From positions 1 through 64,000 of the forward strand of contig NZ_QGMQ01000004.1 in the NCBI RefSeq assembly GCF_003259155.1: DNA of 64,000 nt, given 5' to 3'. The position numbers and the translations under genes were made by a program. This DNA comes from Marinimicrobium alkaliphilum. Its GTDB lineage: Bacteria > Pseudomonadota > Gammaproteobacteria > Pseudomonadales > Cellvibrionaceae. This document shows, one piece after another, positions 27,962 to 36,474 of this stretch (its first letter is position 1; the number at the start of each line of letters is the position of its first letter). Below the pieces are notes generated by a model, which made no database searches, was not told where the DNA came from, and saw only the letters and a list, made by a program, of their open reading frames with translations.

Positions 27962-28753
27962 TTGAATTGGCAATGGTTTCACCGCTTGGGCTCGCCCCGG
28001 TGGTTTTTTGAAAAAACCGATCGCTGGCTGCCCTGGCTCACGGCTGTAACCCTGATTTTGCTGCTCGTGGGTACGGTGTGGGGCCTGCTGTTTGCGCCAC
28101 CCGACTATCAGCAAGGCAACAGTTACCGGATCATCTATATTCACGTGCCGGCGGCGTTTCTGGCGCTGGCGGGGTACTACGTCATGGCCATCAGCGGAGC
28201 CATTGGTATCATCTGGAAGATGAAGCTGCCCTATATGATGATGGCTGCTGCGGCGCCCATCGGCGCAGCGCTGACCTTTGTATCCCTGGTCACCGGCGCG
28301 ATCTGGGGTAAGCCCACCTGGGGCACCTGGTGGGAATGGGATGCGCGGATCACCTCCATGCTGATCCTTTTCTTCCTCTATATCGGGATCATGGCGCTGC
28401 AGAATGCCTTCCGCAACCAGGACAGTGCTGACAAGGCTTGCGCAATTCTCGCGCTGGTGGGCACCGTCAATATCCCGATCATTTACAAATCGGTGGACTG
28501 GTGGAATACCCTGCATCAGCCGGCGACCTTGAAGCTGACGTCGGCGCCGACCATCCATGCGACCATGTTGTACCCGCTGCTGACCATGGTGGTGGCGTTT
28601 TATTGTCTGTATGCGCTGGCACTTTTCCGCTACACGCGGGTCGAAATCCTCCGGCGCGAGCGGCGTACCCGCTGGGTGGCTGATTTGGCACTGGGCATCC
28701 GCCCGGGGGATAGACCGCGTACTCAAAAGCAGGACACTGAGGCTTCAGAATGA
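27962..28753 (+). CDS. ccmC: Heme delivery protein CcmC
   Basis: A 263-residue, six-helix protein that loads heme onto CcmE at the periplasmic face. The tryptophan-rich WWD motif is WGTWWEWDARITSML (about residues 119-133); flanking His ligands are in IYIHVPAAFLAL and APTIHATMLYPLL. The start is placed at TTG 27962 because GGAGGG at 27947-27952 is spaced 9 bp from it; the in-frame TTG 27944 has no site. It overlaps ccmD by 4 bp. Confidence 0.94.
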   Translation: MNWQWFHRLGSPRWFFEKTDRWLPWLTAVTLILLLVGTVWGLLFAPPDYQQGNSYRIIYIHVPAAFLALAGYYVMAISGAIGIIWKMKLPYMMMAAAAPIGAALTFVSLVTGAIWGKPTWGTWWEWDARITSMLILFFLYIGIMALQNAFRNQDSADKACAILALVGTVNIPIIYKSVDWWNTLHQPATLKLTSAPTIHATMLYPLLTMVVAFYCLYALALFRYTRVEILRRERRTRWVADLALGIRPGDRPRTQKQDTEASE

Positions 28754-28965
28754 CCCGATTCCAGTTTGAATCCTGGTATGACGTAATGATGATGAGTGGC
28801 CACGGGCCCTTTGTATGGGCATCTTTCGCCATCACCTTCGCCATTGTTGCCTACCTTTGGATCATGCCCGGTATACGCGAGCGTCGGCTGTTGCGCGAGC
28901 AGCGCCGGTTGCTGGCGATTGAGGCCGCTCAGCACGCGGCGGCCAGGGAAGGGCAGGGAGGGTAA
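28750..28965 (+). CDS. ccmD: CcmD
   Basis: A 71-residue single-pass protein (helix about residues 17-38, GPFVWASFAITFAIVAYLWI) with a basic, Arg-rich C-terminal tail (ERRLLREQRRLLA). CcmD stabilises the CcmABC complex and aids release of heme-loaded CcmE. It is coupled to ccmC through ATGA. Confidence 0.9.
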   Translation: MTRFQFESWYDVMMMSGHGPFVWASFAITFAIVAYLWIMPGIRERRLLREQRRLLAIEAAQHAAAREGQGG

Positions 28966-29046
28966 GTCCCGGCGGGATGCTGGTATACTTCGCGCCGGTG
29001 AACGATCGGCGGTTTATTGTGTTTTCCAACGTGTGGTAGTCATTTC

Positions 29047-29514
29047 ATGCACCCAGCTCGTAAGCAACGTCTGTACTTCGTCCTTTTTATTGTCATTTTC
29101 TCCACCGTGGCGATCGGCCTGATGGCCTACGCCCTGCGCGCCAACCTGAGTCTGTTCTACGGCCCAGCCCAGGTAGTCAGCGGTCAAGTGCCTTTTGATA
29201 CCCGTATCCGCGCAGGCGGCTGTGTGGTGCCGGGTACGGTCGCGCGCGACCCCGATTCGTTGCAGGTCGGTTTCCTGATCACCGACGGCGTGGCCAACCT
29301 GCAGGTTTATTACACGGGGATTCTTCCGGACTTGTTTGGCGAAGGTGAGGCGGCGGTGGTCAACGGCATGGTCCGGGAAGACGATGGGGCCTTCTATGCC
29401 AGCGAGGTGCTGGCCAAACACGATGAGCAGTACATGCCCCCCGAAGTGGCCGAGGCCATGAAAGCCTATGACGGCGGCGAAAAGTCGTGCGAGGATATGA
29501 ATTATGGTACCTGA
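29047..29514 (+). CDS. ccmE: Heme chaperone CcmE
   Basis: A 155-residue periplasmic heme chaperone with an N-terminal anchor (LYFVLFIVIFSTVAIGLMAY), an OB-fold domain and the heme-binding histidine in EVLAKHDEQYMPPEV (about residue 126). ATG 29047 (MHPARKQR) is the family-typical start; an upstream in-frame start at 29017 is rejected. The 81 bp between ccmD and ccmE carry no clear promoter. It overlaps ccmF by 11 bp. Confidence 0.95.
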   Translation: MHPARKQRLYFVLFIVIFSTVAIGLMAYALRANLSLFYGPAQVVSGQVPFDTRIRAGGCVVPGTVARDPDSLQVGFLITDGVANLQVYYTGILPDLFGEGEAAVVNGMVREDDGAFYASEVLAKHDEQYMPPEVAEAMKAYDGGEKSCEDMNYGT

Positions 29515-31462
29515 GGTTGGACATTTTGCGCTGATTCTGGCGCTGTTTTTCAGTTTTGCGTTGGTGGTTTTGCCGCTCCTGGGGGCCAGTTCGGGTAATC
29601 GCCTGCTGATGCTCAGCGGACGCTCGCTCAGCTATGGGCTGTTCGTGATGGTGAGTATTTCATTCGCCTGCCTGGTGTACGCCTTTGTCACCGACGACTT
29701 CTCGGTGGCCTATGCCGCCAGCCATTCCAACAGTCTTTTGCCCATCTACTACAAAGTCAGCGCGGTCTGGGGCGGTCACGAAGGGTCGCTGCTGCTCTGG
29801 GTGATGATGCTTGCGGGCTGGACTCTGGCCATTGCCATATTCAGTGGCTCATTGCCTCTTCCGGTGCAGGCGCGGGTGTTGGCGGTGATGGGCTTTATCA
29901 GCATAGGCTTTTTGCTGTTTATGCTGCTGACGTCAAACCCCTTCGATCGGGTTTTGCCAATTCCGCCCGCCGACGGCAGCGATCTCAATCCGCTGCTCCA
30001 GGATATTGGCCTGATTCTGCATCCACCGATCCTCTATATGGGGTATGTCGGTTTCAGTGCGACCTTTGCCTTTGCCATCGCCGCGCTCCTGACCGGCAAG
30101 CTGGATAGCGCCTGGGCGCGCTGGTGCCGTCCCTGGGCCAACACCGCCTGGTTGTTCCTGACCCTGGGCATTGCCTTGGGCAGCTGGTGGGCCTACTACG
30201 AACTTGGCTGGGGTGGCTGGTGGTTCTGGGACCCGGTCGAGAATGCATCATTCTTGCCCTGGTTGGTGGGCACGGCGCTGATTCACTCGCTCGCGGTCAG
30301 CGAAAAACGCGGGCTGTTCAAAAGCTGGACGATTCTGCTGGCAATTTTCACCTTCTCCCTGAGTTTGCTGGGGACTTTCCTGGTGCGTTCCGGGGTGCTG
30401 ACTTCAGTGCACGCGTTTGCCAACGACCCGGATCGGGGGGTGTTTATTCTCGGCTTCCTGCTGGTCGTGGTGGGCGGCTCACTGGCGCTCTTTGCCCTGC
30501 GCGCGCCGGTGGTCAAAAATGCACCCAGCTTCAAGTGGACCTCTCGCGAAACCTTGCTGTTGTCGAACAATGTGCTGTTGATGATCATCATGATCACAGT
30601 GCTGCTGGGAACGCTGTATCCGCTTATTGCCGATGCGCTCAACTGGGGCAAGATCTCGGTGGGGCCGCCATACTTCAACCTGTTCTTTATTCCGCTGATG
30701 GGCATCATTTGTGTGTTGATGGTGTTGGGGCCAGTGTCCAACTGGAAGCGCACGGATCCCAAGCGCTTTGTGCGAGTGCTAGCCAAGCCCTGGGCGCTGA
30801 GCCTGGTGGTCGGTTTGCTCTTTCCGATATTCTACGCTGAGGGTTACAGCTGGCTGGCGGCGCTATCGGTGTTTATCGGGGGCTGGGTGATTATCGGGTC
30901 GCTCGGTGACATGTGGAGCAAGATGCGCTCGAACAAAAGCCTGCGCCAAGGCTATCGGCAATTGGGTTTGAGCTACAAGGGCATGATCGTTGCGCATATC
31001 GGTATTGGCGTGACCGCCATTGGGGTCTGTCTCAACAGCCTGTACAGCGACTTGCGCGATGTCCGTATGGAAGTGGGCCAGGTCGTGCAGATCGAAGACT
31101 GGGGCTTCCGTTTGGAAGATGTCTACCGGGTTGAAGGGCCGAATTACATTGCCGATGAGGCACTGGTGACGGTGAAACACAAGGACCGTTTTTATCGGGA
31201 AATGAAACCCCAAAAGCGTCGCTACCTGTCCGGGGGTAATATCATGACCGAGGTGGCACTGGATCCGGGTCTGTTCCGCGACCTTTATGTGGCCATGGGT
31301 GAGCCGGTCTCTGAAAACGCCTGGGCCATGCGTGTGCACTTCAAACCTTTTGTGCGCTGGATTTGGGGCGGGGCGGTATTGATGGCCATCGGCGCCGGTA
31401 TGGCAGTGGCCGACAGGCGTTACCGACGCCGCAAGTCGGCGCCCAAAAAAGCGGCTGTGTGA
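29504..31462 (+). CDS. ccmF: Heme lyase CcmF
   Basis: A 652-residue polytopic membrane protein that, with CcmH/CcmI, transfers heme from CcmE to apocytochrome c. The WWD heme-handling motif is GWGGWWFWDPVENASFLPWL (about residues 229-248); conserved His residues sit in SNSLLPIYYKVSAVWGGHEG and IGLILHPPILYMGYVGF. Length is normal for the family. It overlaps ccmE, and ccmG follows after 10 bp. Confidence 0.96.
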   Translation: MVPEVGHFALILALFFSFALVVLPLLGASSGNRLLMLSGRSLSYGLFVMVSISFACLVYAFVTDDFSVAYAASHSNSLLPIYYKVSAVWGGHEGSLLLWVMMLAGWTLAIAIFSGSLPLPVQARVLAVMGFISIGFLLFMLLTSNPFDRVLPIPPADGSDLNPLLQDIGLILHPPILYMGYVGFSATFAFAIAALLTGKLDSAWARWCRPWANTAWLFLTLGIALGSWWAYYELGWGGWWFWDPVENASFLPWLVGTALIHSLAVSEKRGLFKSWTILLAIFTFSLSLLGTFLVRSGVLTSVHAFANDPDRGVFILGFLLVVVGGSLALFALRAPVVKNAPSFKWTSRETLLLSNNVLLMIIMITVLLGTLYPLIADALNWGKISVGPPYFNLFFIPLMGIICVLMVLGPVSNWKRTDPKRFVRVLAKPWALSLVVGLLFPIFYAEGYSWLAALSVFIGGWVIIGSLGDMWSKMRSNKSLRQGYRQLGLSYKGMIVAHIGIGVTAIGVCLNSLYSDLRDVRMEVGQVVQIEDWGFRLEDVYRVEGPNYIADEALVTVKHKDRFYREMKPQKRRYLSGGNIMTEVALDPGLFRDLYVAMGEPVSENAWAMRVHFKPFVRWIWGGAVLMAIGAGMAVADRRYRRRKSAPKKAAV

Positions 31463-31472
31463 GGGTGCAGGT

Positions 31473-32000
31473 ATGAAACAACGATTGGCATTATTTGTTC
31501 CTCTGGGTGTTTTTCTGCTCTTGTCGGTGCTGTTTTTTCGGGGCCTGTTCCTGGACCCAAATGCCATGCCTTCGGAACTGGTCGGGCGAGAAGCTCCGTC
31601 GTTTGATTTGCCGGATCTGTTGGCACCGGAGCAGCGGGTGACCGAAGCGGTGCTGAAAGGGGAGGTGACTCTGCTCAACGTCTGGGCTACCTGGTGTCCT
31701 CCCTGTCGTGTCGAGCACCCGTATCTGGTTGACCTGGCGGAATCCGGGATTCCGATTGTGGGCGTCAATTACAAGGATGACACCGATGCGGCGCGGGATT
31801 GGCTCCGGGATCTGGGTGATCCTTATATCCGTACCGTGATCGATGCCAGCGGTCGTCTGGGCATTGATCTGGGCCTGACCGGCGCGCCGGAAACCTATCT
31901 GGTGGATGCTAACGGCATCATTCACTATCGCCATATCGGCATTGTGGATGACGAGGTATGGGAGCAGACCTTAAAGCCCCTGTACGAGAGCCTGCAGTAA
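31473..32000 (+). CDS. ccmG: Thiol:disulfide interchange protein CcmG/DsbE
   Basis: A 175-residue membrane-anchored periplasmic thioredoxin that reduces the CXXCH cysteines of apocytochrome c before heme ligation. It has an N-terminal anchor (LALFVPLGVFLLLSVLFFRG), the active site NVWATWCPPCRVEHPY and the family GVNYKDD loop. It is the last gene of the first ccm block. ccmH and ccmI follow only after a 914-bp insertion-like region holding another promoter, repeats and tRNAs. Confidence 0.95.
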   Translation: MKQRLALFVPLGVFLLLSVLFFRGLFLDPNAMPSELVGREAPSFDLPDLLAPEQRVTEAVLKGEVTLLNVWATWCPPCRVEHPYLVDLAESGIPIVGVNYKDDTDAARDWLRDLGDPYIRTVIDASGRLGIDLGLTGAPETYLVDANGIIHYRHIGIVDDEVWEQTLKPLYESLQ

Positions 32001-32023
32001 GGTGGCCCCCTAAGGCACTTGGC

Positions 32024-32065
32024 TTGATCCGGGTCAAAGTCAACTCTTCAAGTCACCGCTAGACT
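32024..32065 (+). promoter_or_regulatory. FNR/ANR-type class II promoter
   Basis: TTGATCCGGGTCAA at 32024-32037 matches the FNR/ANR consensus TTGAT-N4-(A/G)TCAA. A -10-like TAGACT lies at 32060-32065, so a start point near 32072 would put the box centre at about -41.5, the class II activator position. A direct repeat CTGACAGTGT follows at 32064-32073 and 32084-32093. The promoter points at the 42-residue membrane protein at 32107 and suggests induction under low oxygen. Confidence 0.65.
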
Positions 32066-32106
32066 GACAGTGTGAATTAAATACTGACAGTGTAGAGGTG
32101 GCTTTT

Positions 32107-32235
32107 ATGTATCTGGATGGCGTAGTGGCTTCGAGTATTCTGGTGGTCGTGTTGTGCGCGGCGATGATGGTGTACGGCGGCTGGTATGTCTGGCGGCACG
32201 TGAAGGATGAAGAGCGCGATGATAAGCGCGGGTGA
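32107..32235 (+). CDS. 42-residue single-pass membrane micro-protein
   Basis: ATG 32107 opens a 42-codon frame ending at TGA 32235, preceded by a strong AGAGGTGG ribosome binding site at 32094-32101. The product begins MYLDGVVASSILVVVLCAAM, has one transmembrane helix (about residues 6-29) and ends in a highly charged tail (HVKDEERDDKRG). The FNR-type promoter directly upstream supports a real gene. It resembles small oxidase- or CcmD-like membrane peptides in architecture only; no family is recognised. Confidence 0.65.
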   Translation: MYLDGVVASSILVVVLCAAMMVYGGWYVWRHVKDEERDDKRG

Positions 32236-32289
32236 ATGTGCTGCGTGACGTTTTTTTTGGCAGGGTGGTGGTTTGATTCGGCTTGGGTG

Positions 32290-32394
32290 TCTCAGGTGTC
32301 GGATTACGCTGCGCTAATCCGACCTACTCGATACATCGTGCCATTGTTTGCGTAGGTCGGATTAGCCCGAAGGGCGTAATCCGACACCTGAGGC
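32290..32394. repeat. REP pair (BIME-like)
   Basis: Two inverted REP units: GTCGGATTACGC...CTAATCCGACCTAC at about 32299-32326, and GTAGGTCGGATTAG...GCGTAATCCGAC at 32352-32386. The outer ends CTCAGGTGTCGGATTACGC and its complement are perfectly inverted. The spacer includes ATACATCGTGCCATTG, which is close to the spacer of the copy at 65-248 (AACATCGCGCCATTG). Confidence 0.85.
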
Positions 32395-32403
32395 AGCGAA
32401 TCC

Positions 32404-32440
32404 AAAAAAAAGCCCCCAAGCATTGCTTGGGGGCTTTTTT
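32404..32440 (-). terminator. Bidirectional intrinsic terminator of the tRNA transcript
   Basis: An 11-bp stem, AGCCCCCAAGC / GCTTGGGGGCT, with an ATT loop is flanked by A7 on the left and T6 on the right, so it can terminate in both directions. It lies 7 bp beyond the 3' end of tRNA-Asp on the minus strand. Confidence 0.9.
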
Positions 32441-32446
32441 CGTATA

Positions 32447-32523
32447 TGGCGGACCGGACGGGACTCGAACCCGCGACCTCCGGCGTGACAGGCCGGCATT
32501 CTAACCAACTGAACTACCGGTCC
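32447..32523 (-). tRNA. tRNA-Asp (GTC)
   Basis: A 77-nt cloverleaf on the minus strand with encoded CCA. The acceptor stem is GGACCGG/CCGGTCC, the D-loop contains AGTTCAGTTGGTTAGAAT, the anticodon loop CTGTCAC gives GTC, and the T-loop is GGTTCGAGTCC. It is paired with tRNA-Val 20 bp upstream. Confidence 0.97.
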
Positions 32524-32543
32524 TCGGCAGTCCTAACGCAGTA

Positions 32544-32619
32544 TGGTGGGTGGTACAGGAGTCGAACCTGTGACCTACGCCTTGTAAGGGCGCCGCTCTA
32601 CCAACTGAGCTAACCACCC
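32544..32619 (-). tRNA. tRNA-Val (TAC)
   Basis: A 76-nt cloverleaf on the minus strand with encoded CCA. The acceptor stem is GGGTGGT/ACCACCC, the D-arm TAGCTCAGTTGGTAGAGC, anticodon loop CTTACAA (TAC) and T-arm CAGGTTCGACTCCTG. It is transcribed ahead of tRNA-Asp from the promoter at 32638-32665. Confidence 0.97.
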
Positions 32620-32637
32620 TGCGCTTAGGTGGTGCGT

Positions 32638-32665
32638 ATTCTAACGATAAGTGACTGTAGGTCAA
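32638..32665 (-). promoter_or_regulatory. Sigma-70 promoter of the tRNA-Val/tRNA-Asp unit
   Basis: On the minus strand TTGACC (32665-32660) and TAGAAT (32643-32638) are separated by 16 bp, placing the start point near 32631, about a dozen bases before tRNA-Val. The remaining stretch up to ccmH (32666-32914) shows no gene; TATACT at 32874-32879 may be the -10 of the ccmHI promoter. Confidence 0.7.
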
Positions 32666-32914
32666 CAAGTTTTGGTCAAAAATAGCGGTTTTTTTTAAGC
32701 GTTGATCGAATCCTCAACAAACTGCTCGACAACTGAACAATTTGCTCCGATCAGTGTCTCTTTCATTGGCCTTTAGGCGCGTTATGGCTACGTACCCTCG
32801 GTCGGCGCTTGGGCCAGATCAAGTGAGCGCATAAAAAGTCGCTCCCGGCTCGCGTCGCCTTTGGCCCCCTTGTTATACTCTATGCTGTTGCCTGTTATGT
32901 GGAACCCCTAGGTT

Positions 32915-33433
32915 ATGCCCATCCGTTTGTTTGCTCTTATCTGCCTGTTGTTCGGCGCCGCCAGCGCCACCTGGGCTGCGATCGATACGTTTGAATTTGA
33001 GACCGAGGTCCAGCGCCAGCGCTACCTCAGTTTTGTCGACGAGATGCGTTGCCCCAATTGCCAAAGTCAAAATCTCGCCGGCTCCGATTCGCCCATAGCC
33101 AACGACCTGCGGCGCGAAGTCTATACCATGATCATGGATGGCCAATCAGATCGGGAAATCGTCGATCACATGGTGGCTCGCTACGGTGACTATATCCTGT
33201 ATCGGCCGCGCCTGAGTCCGGTTACTGTGGTGCTTTGGTTCGGGCCGCCGGCGTTGCTGATTATCGGTATCGTGATTTTGATCCTTATGGTTTATAAGCG
33301 CCGCGGCCGCCGGGCATCGGCCGCGGATGTCGGGAGCTGGAACGAAGACGCTGACCTGGCGCCGCAAGACCAGGAACGACTGGCCGCGCTCCTCGAGCGT
33401 CGGCGCAACAACGACTCCGGGGGAGATAAGTAA
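32915..33433 (+). CDS. ccmH: Cytochrome c maturation protein CcmH
   Basis: A 172-residue protein with a signal peptide (IRLFALICLLFGAASATWAA), the redox motif DEMRCPNCQSQNLAGSDSPI (CXXC) and one membrane helix (TVVLWFGPPALLIIGIVILI). CcmH is the thiol oxidoreductase of the CcmFHI heme ligation complex. It is the short form without a fused TPR domain, which is supplied by ccmI 2 bp downstream. It is separated from ccmG by the tRNA region and therefore needs its own promoter. Confidence 0.95.
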   Translation: MPIRLFALICLLFGAASATWAAIDTFEFETEVQRQRYLSFVDEMRCPNCQSQNLAGSDSPIANDLRREVYTMIMDGQSDREIVDHMVARYGDYILYRPRLSPVTVVLWFGPPALLIIGIVILILMVYKRRGRRASAADVGSWNEDADLAPQDQERLAALLERRRNNDSGGDK

Positions 33434-33435
33434 GT

Positions 33436-34698
33436 ATGGCAATGCTATGGGTGAGTGCAGTTTTTTTGTCGTTGTTGGCGTTGGCCTTTTTACTCTGGCC
33501 ACTGCTGGTCGGGCGACGGGAGCAGGGGGAGGTGACCGAGGAGGCGGAGGCGCAGCGCCAGCAGCTCGACACCAATATCGCCCTCTATGAGGAGCACCTG
33601 GCAGAGCTGGAGGCGAATCGGGAGCGCGGTAGCCTCAGTGAGGAGCAGTTCGTTCAGCTCAAGCGCGAAATGGAGCGTTCGCTGCTGGAGGATGAGCACA
33701 ACCTGATGAAAACCGAAAAATCCATGAGCGTGCGCTTTGGGCCTTGGTCGCTGGTGGTGGTGAGCCTTGCGGTCATTGTCGGGTCTTTCGGGTTATATCA
33801 GTATCTGGGTGCCAGTCAGGATGTGGTGCTCAAACAGTTGCAGCAAGAGAAGATGCAGCTCGACCATGACGATATGGCGGCCGGGCGCTCCCCTGATCCA
33901 GAGCGTACCCGCGCGCTCATTCGCAAGATCGAGCAGCGCCTGGAGCGCCGCCCCAATAATACCCAGTATTGGTTTTTCCTGGCCCGCAATGCTCTTGAGA
34001 TTGGCGATTTTGATCGCGCGATTTCCGCCTACCGTGAAGCCATGGCGCGAGACCCCCGATCGGCCCGTATTACCGCCGAGCTGGCCCAGGCCATGTTCTT
34101 GCGCAACAACGAGATGACCGCTGAGATCGCTGCGTTGGCGCAGCAGGCTATCAGCCAGGAGCCGTCCAACACCACGGCGCTCGGGCTCGCGGGCATTAAC
34201 GCGTTCGAGCAGCAGGATTTTCGCTCAGCGGTAGACTACTGGGAACGGGCATTGAGCTTTCTGGATCCGCGCTCCCAGTCCGCCCAAACCCTGCGTCGCA
34301 GCGTCGCCCATGCCCGCGAACAACTCGGCGAAGAGGCACCGGAGCCCGGTGCTGGGCCCGGTCTCGCAATCCAGGTGCGTTTAGGCGACCAGGTTGATGT
34401 CAGCGATGACAAGTGGGTTTTTGTCTATACCCGCGAGTGGCAAGGCAGCCCGATGCCGCTGGCAATTACTCGGGTTCGTGTGGGTGATCTGCCGACTGAG
34501 ATTATTCTCGATAATACCATGGCCATGTCAACAACAGCATCGATGACTGCCGGGCAAGAGCTTGAGGTCGTAGCGCGCCTGTCTCAACAGGGCGATGCCA
34601 GCCCGCGTCCGGGGGATTGGCAGGTGACCTACGGACCGGTTGAGTTGTCGAGTCAATCACCCCAGGTTGAACTGATTATCGACCAGCAAATCCCCTGA
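33436..34698 (+). CDS. ccmI: Cytochrome c maturation chaperone CcmI
   Basis: A 420-residue protein with two N-terminal membrane helices (WVSAVFLSLLALAFLLWPLL and SLVVVSLAVIVGSFGLYQYL) separated by a charged coiled-coil loop (ELEANRERGSLSEEQFVQLK). A TPR region follows (about residues 150-290, NTQYWFFLARNALEIGDFDR), then a C-terminal beta domain. CcmI binds the C-terminus of apocytochrome c and presents it to CcmFH. The gene is convergent with modC, 4 bp away. Confidence 0.92.
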   Translation: MAMLWVSAVFLSLLALAFLLWPLLVGRREQGEVTEEAEAQRQQLDTNIALYEEHLAELEANRERGSLSEEQFVQLKREMERSLLEDEHNLMKTEKSMSVRFGPWSLVVVSLAVIVGSFGLYQYLGASQDVVLKQLQQEKMQLDHDDMAAGRSPDPERTRALIRKIEQRLERRPNNTQYWFFLARNALEIGDFDRAISAYREAMARDPRSARITAELAQAMFLRNNEMTAEIAALAQQAISQEPSNTTALGLAGINAFEQQDFRSAVDYWERALSFLDPRSQSAQTLRRSVAHAREQLGEEAPEPGAGPGLAIQVRLGDQVDVSDDKWVFVYTREWQGSPMPLAITRVRVGDLPTEIILDNTMAMSTTASMTAGQELEVVARLSQQGDASPRPGDWQVTYGPVELSSQSPQVELIIDQQIP

Positions 34699-34702
34699 TG
34701 AC

Positions 34703-35791
34703 TCAATCCATGAGAGCCAGGGCCTTGATGAGGGCCCAGGCTCGCATGCCCTCCTCAAGTCCCAGCTCGTCGGCGGACCAGCGACTGATCTGCGCCAGCA
34801 AGGGTTCACCATTGCCCAAGCGGCAGGACACCAAGCAATGCCCGCCGCCGGCGAGCGGTGTGACCGCCTCAATGGTTACCGGTAACTGATTGCGGATACT
34901 GATGCCCTCGATGGCGGTCAGTGCCAGACTCACGTCCTTGGCGAGCACCCGCAGGCGGCTGGCTCCAGACACGCTTCGTCGCTCAGTCACTAACCAGAAC
35001 TTCAGGCTTTCGGAACTTTCGCTGTTGACCAGGAAGTGCGCCATGGTGCGATCGCCGCCAAGGACAAGCTGTCCCTCGAACACGGAGGCTGGCCCTTCGT
35101 TGACAAACAGGGGTGAATCCGGGCGGCTCAGGGCGTCTGGCAGCGACTCAATCCGGTCAATGCGCCCATTGGCCATAAAGGCGACATGATCGGCGAGCCG
35201 CTCCACTTCTTCCGGAATATGGCTGATCAGTAAGGCGGGAATCGAGAGTTCGCGCACGACGCGGGTCAAGAATGGCATGATTTCCCGCTTGCTCTGGGTA
35301 TCGAGCGCTGACAGCGGCTCGTCGAGTAGCAGCAGGCGGGGACTGGTCAGCAGGGCCCGCCCTATGGAGACGCGTTGACGCTGTCCGCCGGAGAGTTCCT
35401 GAGGCCGGCGCGCCAGCAAGGGGCCCAGGGCCAGCAGGTCGTAAATCTGCTCCGGGTGCAGGCGCCGGGAGCGCTGGGGCAAGCGTTTGTAGCCGTACTC
35501 CAGGTTGGCGCGGATCCCCAGATGGGGCAGCAGACTCGGTTCCTGAAAAACCAGACCCGTGCCACGCTTGTGAGGCGGAACGAAATAGCGCCCGGCCTGC
35601 CAGGTTTCCTGGCCCAGGCGGACTTCGCTGGCGCGCACGCGCTCAAGCCCGGCAATGACCCGCAGGAGTGTGGTTTTGCCGCACCCTGAACGACCAAAAA
35701 GGGCCGTGACTCCGGTGATCGGAAGTTGGTTGTCTACCTGGAGGCGAAAGCCGTCCGGGCGCCGAACCGTGGTGGTGACTTTCAGGCTCAT
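34703..35791 (-). CDS. modC: Molybdate ABC transporter ATPase ModC
   Basis: A 362-residue ATPase. Walker A is FGRSGCGKTTLLRVIAGLER, signature LSGGQRQRVSIGRALL and Walker B RLLLLDEPLSALD. The C-terminal 70 residues form a Mop/TOBE oxyanion-binding domain (SLALTAIEGISIRNQLPVTI), which identifies molybdate or tungstate transport. It overlaps modB by 4 bp. The convergent gene ccmI ends 4 bp beyond its stop. Confidence 0.93.
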   Translation of the reverse strand: MSLKVTTTVRRPDGFRLQVDNQLPITGVTALFGRSGCGKTTLLRVIAGLERVRASEVRLGQETWQAGRYFVPPHKRGTGLVFQEPSLLPHLGIRANLEYGYKRLPQRSRRLHPEQIYDLLALGPLLARRPQELSGGQRQRVSIGRALLTSPRLLLLDEPLSALDTQSKREIMPFLTRVVRELSIPALLISHIPEEVERLADHVAFMANGRIDRIESLPDALSRPDSPLFVNEGPASVFEGQLVLGGDRTMAHFLVNSESSESLKFWLVTERRSVSGASRLRVLAKDVSLALTAIEGISIRNQLPVTIEAVTPLAGGGHCLVSCRLGNGEPLLAQISRWSADELGLEEGMRAWALIKALALMD

Positions 35792-36474
35792 AGGGTCACC
35801 GTACGAAAGCGGCGGTTGATGCCATAGACGATAAACAGCACCACAAAAGCGCTTACCAGCAGTCCGAGTGACAGGCGATGGGCGCTGGCGTAGTTCATGG
35901 CCTCTGTGTGGTCGTAGATCAACACCGACAGAACCTGGGTTTCTCCAGGAATGCTGCCCCCGAGCATCAGAATGACACCAAACTCACCCAGGGTATGGGC
36001 GAAGGTCAGGGTCGCGGCGACCACAAAGCTGCCCCGCGTTAGCGGCAGAATCACGGAAAAAAAGCGATCCATGGGGCCTGCGCCCAGGCTGGCAGCCACC
36101 TCACCCGGACGACGCCCGAGGGTGTTGAAGGCCTCCAGCAAGGGCTGCACCGTAAACGGCAGCGAATAGATCACTGAGCCAATCAGAATCCCGGTGAAGC
36201 TGAACGCCAGATGATTCAAGCCCCAGGTCTCCAGTGTCCCCCCTACAAAGCCCTCCGGCCCCAAAGTGATCAATAGATAGAAGCCCAGGACAGTGGGCGG
36301 GAGTACGAGGGGGAGGGCCACAATCGCCTGAATAGCGGTGCGCAGGGCCGAGCGTCCGCTCGCCAGCCACCAGGCCAGAGGGGTTCCCAGAAAGAGCAGG
36401 ATCGCCGTGGTGTAGAGGCAGAGTTTGAGCGTCACCTCAATGGCTTGCCAATCCGTTGGGCTCAGTCCAAACAT
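35788..36474 (-). CDS. modB: Molybdate ABC transporter permease ModB
   Basis: A 228-residue permease with five or six helices and the inner-membrane permease EAA-type loop (EVAASLGAGPMDRFFSVILP) that docks on ModC. The N-terminal FGLSPTDWQAIEVTLKLCLY is typical of ModB. Its start codon immediately follows the modA stop. Confidence 0.94.
   Translation of the reverse strand: MFGLSPTDWQAIEVTLKLCLYTTAILLFLGTPLAWWLASGRSALRTAIQAIVALPLVLPPTVLGFYLLITLGPEGFVGGTLETWGLNHLAFSFTGILIGSVIYSLPFTVQPLLEAFNTLGRRPGEVAASLGAGPMDRFFSVILPLTRGSFVVAATLTFAHTLGEFGVILMLGGSIPGETQVLSVLIYDHTEAMNYASAHRLSLGLLVSAFVVLFIVYGINRRFRTVTL

Noticed and set aside
27947-27962. Another TGTACA site at the ccmB-ccmC junction as a LitR operator
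   Set aside because: It is a single site within an operon that overlaps the ccmC ribosome binding region, with no second TGTACA at the right spacing; chance match is likely.
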